A stretch of 43,584 nt of DNA from positions 1 to 43,584 of the forward strand of contig JAQGDQ010001380.1 of the NCBI GenBank assembly GCA_030141605.1, written 5' to 3'. The notes under the pieces are model-generated. The model was not told where the DNA came from. It made no database searches and saw only the letters and a list, made by a program, of their open reading frames with translations. The DNA comes from Tubiluchus corallicola (taxonomy: Eukaryota; Priapulida; Priapulimorpha; Priapulimorphida; Tubiluchidae). Below are positions 1 to 11,400 of the stretch, piece after piece (the first letter of the stretch is position 1; each line of letters starts with the position of its first letter). The translations under genes were made by a program, and so were the position numbers.

Positions 1-565
1 GAAATAAACTTTTTGTGAGCTAATGATATTTGTAAAAAAAATTGTGTAAAATTTCACGCAACAGCAAACCACGCTTTGCAGTAACAAAGGATTGCCATGG
101 CAATTGTGACACGCATCTGCTATGTCCATTGTCCTGCCGTATCTTCTAAAATCACACTGCCGGAATGCGGATTGCTAAAGTTGGCATTGCTCTTGTGAAT
201 GAGCAATTTCTTTATCTGCCATCTAGGGGAGAATGTCTGTAATTGCACTACTTGTAATTGTATGTAAAGTGGTGCCATCTCAAAGCAATAAATACAACTG
301 TATTCTATAATAACTGTATGGAGTAATAAGCAAGAAAACTTTTTGTGATTGTCACTGTATGAGCCATCACTGGATGAAAACTCCATTTTGCTTGAATTTT
401 TTCTGGTCATGTTACATGTAGGGGTCCGAATAAAAAGTTTTGTTAGTATTAACTCTGACAGCAATTAAAAGTAAACATAATACATGTGTATAATTATAAT
501 TACAACGTTAAATAAAATTTAGCCAAAGCCACTAAAACGGGAAGAATTGGCATTAAGTATGTGGG
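1..565. other. No gene recognised (left edge)
   Basis: AT-rich sequence. A minus-strand open frame (120-464) has no recognisable domain, and I see no convincing splice context or similarity for it. It may be unique intergenic DNA downstream of the CGRRF1 gene. Confidence 0.4.
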
Positions 566-573
566 ATTTGAAC

Positions 574-1004
574 CAGGGGCGGAACTAGGGGGGGCGCCCC
601 CTTGTCAAAATTTGCGCCCTCCCCTGCAAAATCGGACAAATATTTTTTTGCAGTGAAAATTGCAGTTCGCATGTAATCATTTTCTATATGAATTAGAATT
701 AGGTAAAAAAATGTTTGGTAGCTTCAGTGTATTATTTTCTCAAAACTTGTGTGTGATAAATTTCTGTAAATAACAATTTAGTTAGAGGCACATTAATAAC
801 GTTAGGTTAACTGAGAGTTAATTTTCTCATTATTGCTTTGTCTGCTACGCCGTCCTACACACACGCTAATTAGGCCTGCATGCAGTATAAAAGGGGTTAA
901 AATTGGCTTAACCATTATTTAACCACTTCGGATACCTCGCCCCCCCCCCCAGAAGAAAATTTTTGCGCCCCCCCCCCTGCTTGCCACATCTAGTTCCGGC
1001 CCTG
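574..1004. mobile_element. hAT-type MITE with 8-bp target duplication
   Basis: The left end reads CAGGGGCGGAACTAG and the right end reads CTAGTTCCGGCCCTG, which are imperfect inverted copies of each other. The element is flanked on both sides by ATTTGAAC (566-573 and 1005-1012), an 8-bp target-site duplication. An 8-bp duplication and ends beginning CAGGG are typical of hAT DNA transposons. At 431 bp with no open frame it must be non-autonomous. Subterminal G/C runs next to GCGCCC sit at both ends. The superfamily call rests on TSD length and the terminal bases. Confidence 0.85.
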
Positions 1005-1012
1005 ATTTGAAC

Positions 1013-2466
1013 CACACAAACACATAAAAGGCCATGCTTTTATATTCTGCCATCTTTCAGTTGCATATCAGATACACTGTCCTGGTTCAAACCTGAACTT
1101 GTCACAACACTTCATTCTTCAATCTAGTCAATTTCCTTTTGTTTTAAATGAATAAAATAGTTTATTCTCCAGTAGGAAAACAAAGCTGCATTTAAAAAGC
1201 ATACGCAAGAAAAGATTACATTTAATGCTAAGCACATAACAACAACAACAATAATAATAATAATAATGTAGTCCATAGATATGCTGTTGTAAGTAGGGAA
1301 AAGGTTTCTGATCTTGCCAAGAGAGAGAGAGAGAGAGTTCGGTGTCTGTCTGCTTGTTTTGTTTGATGTACTGGAAATTAATATGATTAATGTTTATGAC
1401 TAATTACAGTTTGTTGGTATTTACTATTCAGCGTGGTTGTTGAATGGTCTGTCTAGAGAGCTTTGACATGCTCTTTCATTAACACGGTCCTGACAAATAG
1501 CGAGGTTGAAACAACATAGAGTTGTGTTTTATAACACGGAATTGAGTAACGACTACAGTTAGGACAGTGTGACGAGATGGCCATGGGTAACAACAACAAC
1601 AACAATAATAATAATAATAATAACAACATTAACAATAATAATAACAAAAAGCAGGAACAAACAAAGATCATCAGAAAAGTAGACTAGATCAGAGTCAATA
1701 ATATTTAAATTCAATAGCAGTTTCACTTGAGGCACAATAATGCTAGCAGCACTAAGCATTTTCAGAGTTCCAGCAACTGATGATCATGAAAAGGTCAAAG
1801 GTTAAAAGTACTAGACATTGCATTTGTGTACACTTGACAACACCTTGCAGTCCATGCTACTGTAATAGTATGACGAGTTCTAGGGTATAATTAAGCTAAC
1901 GAGTAGATTGCTTTAACTTAATAGAAAAATACAACTTTGTTCAAGTTTTAGTCCAACGAAAAACGTCAACTGAAACTCTGACAAAATAACCACGCAATGC
2001 CCGAAATCTTTTGCATTATATCGCTTATAAAAATATGCGTTGCTTACCACAAAATACGAAACGAAACACAACATAGTAACAGTTTTAACAGATAGCTAGA
2101 ACCTTACCTAGTTCATTTTTTCTTGTTCTCAAGAAAGATCCTGTTATTAAATCACTCTGTGCACAGACTAGTGTATAATTAAGAAAAATACACTTAACAC
2201 AACTGAAGTTACTGAATTGATGCGCCAGATGTGATATGCCGACTTATGAACGATTTTGCTTTACAGGCACCATAAATTACATATGAAACACAAAAAGAGA
2301 AAGATGGTAATGCAATAAAAGCAATAATAACAACAACAGCAAAAAGTGTTATAAAAATCAGAGGATTACGATCTACTATACATAACTTACAGTTTAATGT
2401 AAAACACAAATAAAAATAAATAACTGCTGCTCATTAAAACATTTTTATGTTGGAAGATATCTAGAC
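1013..2466. other. No gene; simple repeats
   Basis: Downstream of the CGRRF1 stop codon. It contains short AAC/AAT runs (about 1240-1266 and 1590-1650) and a GA run near 1320-1337. The leucine/isoleucine-rich open frames here are translations of these microsatellites. I see no gene. Confidence 0.6.
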
Positions 2467-5400
2467 CTAACCAAACCCTAACCATTCGTTAAATCGTTCG
2501 TTCCAATGATATAGTCTTGTAAATAATGTGGGACGATGAGTAAATTCTACACTAGATGGCGCTGCATCTAGTTCTGAGTCGGGTTCTCCGATAGTAAAAT
2601 ACGACGTGATTACGCCGCGACACATGGGACACTTGTCCAACCGAGGGAAGCAGCCGGAGCAGATGCAGGCGTGTCGGCATGGCAACAGTGCAAACGACGT
2701 CGGAGACTGCTGGCAGACAACGCAGGTTCCATGCGCAGAAGGTAAGGAGTCTGAGAGGTTGTCATTGTCAGCCATAAATAGTTGCTGGAAAAAAAGAAGA
2801 AAGAACAATAATTAAAACGAGATGCATACTAGTCAAGCGATGACAGCCCCCCTTTTTACATGCTGACCAAAGTTAAAGCAAAACTGGGCTCAATCTTAAA
2901 CTGTAGGTCAAAGCAATCTATTCTCTAAAATATTGAAAGGAAACAACCTGTTTTTTTCAAAAATGACTTACGTAAAACAATTATTAGGAAGCAAACACAA
3001 TTTCACATTCGCGCCACTAGTTCTTCGTTGTTACACGCATTTGGCCATTCGCAAGTTAGCCGGCCACTAGCACCTGCATTTCGAAAACGCGTTGCACAGA
3101 AAACAGGTGCTGTACCTCTCAGTTTAGACGTGATAGTTTGTGACAATCTACACACGTTCGACAGTTCATGCGTGAGCACAGGGGTAAATTTGAAATTTGA
3201 ATTTTTATCTTAAAACTTGCCTAGTTTTAGCACAACACACTGAATATCTTACAGTAGCACTGTACTTCAATTTTCGTTTTTGCAAACACAAGCAACACGC
3301 TCGTGGAACATTTTTTCTGTTGAAATATATGTTAGTTTGTGATGTCATCACTAATTGGGCTCGCCCGCCATCAAATAAGTTTTTAACCTATTATTTAATT
3401 ATCAGAAACTCTTGCAGTATTAATTGCGTTAAAATGTATACTTTTTATCGGATTTGAAAACGGGTTAGTAGATGAAAAATCATCCTGTCTTCCTTTAAGA
3501 TTACTGACAAGGTTGGCAAATGAATAGCAAGATAAGCCAGTTCAAAACTCCCTCTAGGCAATTTCATCAGCCATACTGATTCTGTCTGTTTACCTCCAAG
3601 TGGGAGGACGTAATCACATTCAAACAATGCTAAGACACCTCTGCAGGCCAAGCATCACATTTTAGAGAGCTAATCTTGATAATAGGTCAAATTTAAGGTC
3701 CACCCTGAGGACCGAAGTTATCTGTACCTGCTGCTGCATCCCCGACTCTGGGATGCCAATGTGTCAATTGTATAATGTGCCAATCAAATTTTCAATATGC
3801 AGTAAAACTTGTTTACAATTGCAGTACTTGTTTCTAGCATGAAAAATGGGTACACTGTTATCAAATTAGATTTCCAGTATTTTCTGAACACTTTCTTCAT
3901 AATTTAATGTTAGAATATAAAAGTTTGTAATAAATTTAGCATTTGTTTTTATCAAAAACAAAAAAATGACATTTGGCCATATTTTCCGTGCATTCTACTT
4001 TGAAGCTTCATAACGTAGTTTTAACTTTATCAACTAATGGATGGTTTTGGTTTGGAAACCCACATTTAGTAACATATGTGTGCTTGCACACCAAACCGTG
4101 CATAAGTCGGCATAGCTAAAACCACGTTATGATGCTTCAAAGTTGAATGCACCTAAAATTTGGTCAAATGTCGATTTTTTTGTTTTTAATAAAAACAAAT
4201 GCTAAATATATTGGACTTTAATATTTTCAAACTCTGATTGAAGCTCGTGGAAGCAGCCATTTTGCTTCGGGTTTTTCTGCTGACAGATCTTCGTCAGGAA
4301 GAGCCATCTACTGGATTTAAACATAACTTCAATGTGTTTTTGCAAAGTCCATAGCAACCAACATTTGTACAGTTGTTGAGTGTTTTGTAGAAATGGGACA
4401 AAAAACTAGGGCTGACTTTAACAGTGATTTTCTCAAGATTATGTTTTTCTGTGCGTAGCCTGCACCTCAACTTCAATGTGGATTATCTCAACTTAGAAAT
4501 AACAGAGAACAATGAACTTGGTATCAAAATGATCCTCATGAAATGGAGATTCAGGATATGTGAATAACTAGAAAAGGTTTATTTCCGACTTATGGACGAC
4601 TTTGCTATGCAAGCACAAATATGACATTACCTGCAGTGTATAAACATGTCCATCAAAAGTTTTCACAAACTGCCCGTAGATGGCGGTGGGCTCATGACAC
4701 ACGGAATCCTTGAGGTGTATCACATAAATGGATGCAACCTTAAAAGAATTAAATATAATTAGCTTAGCACTATAAGATCACACAGAAAGGCTTATAAAGC
4801 TGGGTTTATTTTCTGCAGATAGTAGCATAAAAAGGTCATTACACAAAATTATGTATTAACACACTACAAGCAGTTGGAATGCGCAATTATTTCTGAAATC
4901 TTATTCACTAATCTTTGCTATGTACAAAAAAAGAGTTATTTGACCCAAACTATGTTTATAATTACAGTTGAATCTCTTGGAGTAAAGGAATTTGGCATTA
5001 AAACACGAGAAAGCACAGTAAATTTGAAATTCGTATCTTGAAACTCGCCTAGTTTTAGTACAACAACTGAATATCTTACAGTAGCACTGTACTTCAATTT
5101 TCTCTTTCGCAAAGACGTGCAGCACACTCATGGAATATTTTTGCTGTTGAAAATTATGTTAGTTGATGATGTCATCAATAGTTGGGCTCGCCCAGCGTTA
5201 ATTAAGCTTTTAATATATTACATAATTATCAGAAACTGCGATACTAATCGTGTTAAAATGTATACTTTTTATCAGATTTCAGAATGGGGTAGTGCATGAA
5301 AAAATCATCCTGTCTTCCTGTAAGTAATCAATATAAGACATCAAGAAAAATACGGCATAAAATGGTTTTTCTTAAACCTTTCCTGTTTATACATTGGTAT

Positions 5401-8400
5401 TTTATTTATTTATTTATTAAATATATCCTCAATGATCAATACAGCATTGTACATAAAAGTATTTAATAATATATTTATTATTATGTACACAAGATGCCAA
5501 GCCGCATATGACTTGTGGGGTACTCAAGAAGTAATTACTTGTTTATAGCACCCCAAATGAATGTGGACTGAGTGTAATAGAAAAGAGCAGTAAAGGAGTA
5601 GAAGGAAAGGTTAATAGAGAAGAGAAAGAAAGAGAAAGATGTGATGGTATCTGTATGAAGTAATGAATGTGGATTGAGTGTAATAGAAAAGAGCAGTAAA
5701 GGAGTAGAAGGAAAGGTTAATAGAGAATAGAAAGAAAGAGAAAGATGTGATGGTATCTGTATGAAGTAATGAATGAAGTAATGAATGTGGATTGAGTGTA
5801 ATAGAAAAGAGCAGTAAAGGAGTAGAAGGAAAGGTTAATAGAGAATAGAAAGAAAGAGAAAGATGTGATGGTATCTGTATGAAGTAATGAATGTATGGAT
5901 TGAGTGTAGTAGAAAAGAGCAGTAAAGGAGTAGAAGGAAAGGTTAATAGAGAATAGAAAGAAAGAGAAAGATGTGATGGTATCTGTATGAAGTAATGAAT
6001 GTGGATTGAGTGTAGTAGAAAAGAGCAGTAAAGGAGTAGAAGGAAAGGTTAATAGAGAATAGAAAGAAAGAGAAAGATGTGATGGTATCTGTATGAAGTA
6101 ACGTGTACTATAGAAATATAAAAATTGACATAGCCAGCAACACAATGGATTCCGACAGGGACAGCAGCGTAATTAATCAAATTGATTTATTCTGTATAAT
6201 TAGAAAAGATTTCACTTTTGAAATTTCTTTTGAAGTTATTTATAGATAAAGAATTTTTTATGTATTCGTTGCTGTTATTCCAAAGTCTAGGGCCAGTGTT
6301 AGTGATGAAGTGCCTTGCCGCGTCAGTCCTGCAATATTTAACACGAATGTGGTAAATAGACACCAATACATAAACAACATGGATCATGGAAGAACATAAC
6401 CGCAAAGTGAAACAATACAGTAACGTTTGTTCTACAGTTCTATATAGGATACAAGAAGATACCAGTATGCAAAAATCATGAAATAAAGAACTTACAATGT
6501 AATTATGATGGGAATCACAGCCGTTGTCATCGCTGTCATCATTAACATTCACACCGCATTTGTCCTCATAGATAACTACAACAAGAGGGTATCGCTGACG
6601 TGGTTTAGACAAACCGAGATCTGCATCAGTGATCTTAATGTGTGGGCAAAGGGTTACGATGGCGTCTTTACAGGGTTCTAACCTGCAAAAAGATTTTGAA
6701 AAATATAAAGAAGGTCAGAAATGAAAATTCAGCAAAATAATTTTAGAAAACTATAAACAATGTTGAGTGTTTAACGATGTTCCTTGTGGTATATGTCTCA
6801 TCTTCTCGTGTCTGTCTCTCATCTCCTCGTGTCTGTCTCATCTCCTCGTGTCTGTCTCAGCTCCTCGTGGTGTCTGTCTCATTTTCTTGTGTCTGTCTCA
6901 TCTCCTCGTGTCTGTCTCAGCTTCTTGTGTCTGTCTAAGCTCCTTGTGGTGTCTGTCTCATCTATCAGTGTCTGTTTAACTTCTGTAACTGTTTCAACTC
7001 TTAGTCTGTCTCATCTCTTAGTGTCTGTCTCACCTCTTGGTGTCTGTCTCACATCTTATTGTCTGTCTGCCATCTTGGTGTCTACCTCACCGTTTGTTTT
7101 ATATCTTGATTTTTGTCTCTTGACTTAAATTTCAGCACAAATTTTAGTTGTAGGTGTTAGTCAGTTACCTCATACATTCACCGATGTGTAGTGAACAGTA
7201 AGGTACCTACCTCATACATTCACCGATGTGTAGTGAACAGTAAGGTACCTACCTCATACATTCACCGATGTGTAGCGAACAATTTTAGTTGTAGGTGTTA
7301 GTCAGTTACCTCATACATTCACCGATGTGTAGTGAACAGTAAGGTACCTACCTCACACATTCACCGATGTGTAGCGAACAGTAAGGTACCTACTTCATTT
7401 CTTCACCAATGTGTAGCAAACAGTAAGGTACCTACCTCATACATTCACCGATGTGTAGTGAACAGTAAGGTACCTCCCTCATACATTCACCAATGTGTAG
7501 CGAACAGTAAGGTACCTACCTCACACATTCAATAATGTGTAGCGAACAGTAAGGTACCTACCTCATACATTCACCGACGTGTAGCGAACAGTAAGGTACC
7601 TCATACATTCACCAATGTGTAGTGAACAGTAAGGTACCTACCTCATACATTCACCGATGTGTAGTGAACTGTAAGGTACCTACCTCATACATTCACCGAT
7701 GTGTAGTGATCATTACAGCACTGTACATAAAAGTATTTAATAATATATTTATTATTATGTGCACAATCATACATTCACCGATGTGTAGTGAACAGTAAGG
7801 TACCTACCTCATACATTCACCGATGTGTAGCGAACAGTAAGGTACCTACCTCATACATTCACCGATGTGTAGTGAACAGTAGGGTACCTACCGCATACAT
7901 TCACCGATGTGTAGTGAATAGTAAGTTACCTACCGTATACATTCACCGATGTGTAGTGAACAGTAAGGTACCTACCTCATACATTCACCGATGTGTAGTG
8001 AACAGTAAGGTACCTACCTCATACATTCACCGATGTGTAGTGAACAGTAAGGTACCTACCTCATACATTCACCGATGTGTAGTGAATAATCAGCAAACAG
8101 CACATTATTTTGTTCAGCATCATCACAGAGATCCTCCCACGATGAGTACAAACGATGATAAAATGGTTGCACAAGCACAGCCCAGTAAACTTCCAACTTA
8201 CATGCTTTACGACATGACAAGTTCACCTCCACACCTAGTAGCAAAAGATAGAGAAAAAAATATATAGCATAATAGAGAAAGATAGAAGAATCAACCCTCG
8301 AGCCCCAAATGCGAATTTATTGCATTTTAATATACAATTAAAACTATTGAAATCACCACACAATATAAGCGCATAGAATGCTTTGCATTAAAAATGTAAA

Positions 8401-11400
8401 ATAAATTTAAATATTTTTATCTTTTGCCAAACGAACGTTGCTGCCAGCATATTTCAAAAATGATGTAAGGCGGTGTTTGCTGGGCAGCGTCAATGCCGTG
8501 AAGGTAAGGTGTGATGAAGGTATGCGTTGAGAAATTTCTACAGTTTGCTTTGAAGTTCCGTTATTCTAGCGTTGTATTTAACTGTGTTTATGTAAAAATT
8601 AGTCATTTGATTAATTACAAACAAAATTAAAGTGGTTACACAGCTTTAACCCATAGGATTGTACCGCAAAATGTGTAAGTAGTATACATTAATTGCATAA
8701 ATGTAATTAAAATACAGACTTTTGTTGACTTTTAGATACATATGCAAACTTGCGAGAATACATTAGGTACCGAGTGGGTTGCTCAGTATATTTAGGTACC
8801 GAGTGGGTTGCTCAGTATATACAGGTCGCTCTGTAAGTTAAAAAAGATTGCTGAAGCACCCGGTGGAATAGGTGTTTCTATTGCACGGAAACCAGACGCC
8901 ATTTTTCGTCTAAAACGAGAGCACCCAAGCGGAAGTGGCAGCAAATATAAATTTATTTTACTAATTACACGAGACGCTTATCACAATTTTGTTGCAGAAA
9001 CTTTCTAACATTTTCCTCAGATATTTAGAATAAGCTCAACTTCTCGAGAGACTTGGCATTTTGCTTTAAGTTTGTGTTCTCATGCCAAGGCACGAGCAAT
9101 ATCCAGTAGGGTAGCATATAAATGCTGCCTTATATATGTGCTGAAATATTTGTGTTGAAAAATATAGCAGAAAATAAAGAAGAGAGGTTAGTAGGAGGTC
9201 ATTGTAAACTATATTGTTGACATGCTTCTGTCTCGGAAGACAATGGAGTGTGCGCCAATAGAGTCAGTTCTTGATCACATTGATGGAGCTGCAGCGTCGA
9301 TCCTTGAACCACTGGAGTGCCCTCTCCAGGGCGCACGCCTGGGCAAGGTGTATTGGAGATCCTGAGTTGCCCAGACAACAGGAACCCCCTCTCTTCCTCC
9401 CTGGTGTAGTCCAAAGGAAAGCGGAGCGATACGTTTGGCACTAGGTTGGCTGCAGGAGCTGCCGGAGTCAGTGAGCATGCTGCACTGATCCGCCTTTGGG
9501 GCTCCACTCCTGATTTGGAAGGTTTACTCCTCTACACATGGCCGTTGGGTCACTTGACCTCCTCTGCCCTCTAGCCGTTGGCTGCTTGTGCAGCTCCTCC
9601 GCCTAGTGTCGAGATACAGTGTGGGCATCCCGCAGGCCTACAGCACCTGGTATTCCCAGGCGGTCACCCATCCAAGTACCAACCGAGCTCTATGTTGCTT
9701 AACTTTGGCGATCAGACGAGAACCGGTGTTTTCAATGTGATATGGCCATAGATATTGTAAACTAATACATGCGTCAAAGTGTTGAACAGGGCACTTTGGA
9801 TGTAAAGTAAGACAAGCTACATTTTATCTAACGGATGATCAACACAAAACAAGCTGTCAGTTACTCCCAAGTAATTTGTAACTTATCACAAGTAACACAT
9901 GACTTGTGACATACCACTATGTTAGGACGCAATTTAAAGGCACATACAACCCCAGCAGATATTGAAGTTTTTTTAATGCGTTCTGATGATTACACAAAGA
10001 ATTCATAATTATTATTAAACAAAAGAGATTTATAAATTATATAACTCACCTTTTTCTGGCAAATTTCGAACGCGAGCAGTGCCGTAAAGATCGCCGTATA
10101 TAGCGTTTTTGGCGCAAGTGAGCAATAGTACAGAATGACATACATAGTACAGAAAGCATCTTAGGTCACCTATGTTTGTTGACAGATCTTTGGTGACTGT
10201 ACTCATAACGTCATTCGTTTCATGCAGCAAAAAACGGTGATTCTTCAAATTTAATAGCGATGAAAACGAAGTGATAAAAAACCAAACAAACAAGTTTTAC
10301 TGTAAGTTTATAAAAACATATAAGTTTAATATTTGTAATGAGAGTAGGATTTTTAGCTGTAAAAGCTTATATTATATCGAGGGTTTACATTGATTTTAAG
10401 TGTATTTTTATGTAGAGTGTGACACATTACATCAACAAAGGTTGCTAGGTGAAAGACAATGGCACCCTAGCTTTATGGGATTGTTAGGAACTTTTCAAAA
10501 GTCATTGTGTTTAAACGTGGACACTACATTGTTACATTGTTGGAGAAAATTCTTTGCCATGCCATTGTTAGCAGTGAAGTGATTATTAGAAACCTCTGTT
10601 AAAGCTTTTAGTTGTGTTATTTCAAGAATCTTGAACAATTCTTGACAGTCAATAAAATGTTTTGCTACATTTAAGAATCCAAAGCTTTTTTTGAAGCAGC
10701 TGTTATTCAAAGAACTCTGAAGCTGGTACAGTTGAAGAAACTGTTACAGTTTCACAAAAGGAAACAAAGTTTTTGTTATACTGAAAGAAGAATATGAAGT
10801 TGCTGATCACAGCTGGAGTTTACCTAATAACTCTGTTCACAGTTGGTAAGGCGCAGTGCCCTTGTGATCCATCTTGGCAGTGCAACTGTTTCCCCATAGA
10901 AGTTACCACAGCGGACTTAAGCAAGAATAATCATACAAACTCACCAAGCACGTCTATCAACTGTCAAATGATTTGCTTGTGGAAACACCTGCCCCCAGCA
11001 AATGTGCAGAACCTCTCAAATACATTACCAAACGCCATTCGTGAACTCAAGGTTATGAACTACGCCAGAACTGAACTACCTGACAAATTTTTGACAGGAA
11101 AAATGATCGAGAAACTGATAATATTCGAGTCGAACGAGTTGAAACGCATAGGTGAAACCACGCTGGCAGCCGACGCCATTGGTGTATGTTTGTGGAACCT
11201 GGAAGAGCTAAGAGCAATTGCCTCTAGGGCCTTCCAAGGAATGAAACATTTGGAATACCTCCACATTATGCATTGTTGGAAACTAATATCAATTACAGAG
11301 CATTTATCTTTCATTCACAGTCCAAATTTACGCAACATTGCTATTGATGGAACATCTATAGAACGACTCCGAGAACCCAAACTACACAGCAGAGCACTGA

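Noticed and set aside
6187-6612. One continuous 141-residue coding region
   Set aside because: It is a fusion by read-through of CGRRF1 exon 6682-6496 past its donor into an unrelated LINE tail.
7155-8090. CRISPR-like regular repeat
   Set aside because: Units are contiguous with no unique spacers, and the DNA is animal nuclear.
9199-9507. Pro/Leu-rich minus-strand protein
   Set aside because: It lies within the body of the 5S SINE, whose ends are defined by a target duplication.
9634-9752. A functional 5S rRNA gene
   Set aside because: It is diverged (for example CACATTGAAAACACC and CATAGAGCTCGG), lies inside a unit with its own target duplication, and lacks a T-run terminator, so it is a SINE head.
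10030-10293. Minus-strand frame ending at a good donor (GAAAAAG|GTGAGT near 10050)
   Set aside because: It lies in the CGRRF1 intron, but the phases of exons 13855-13725 and 8234-8060 already join perfectly without it, and the sequence is not recognisable.
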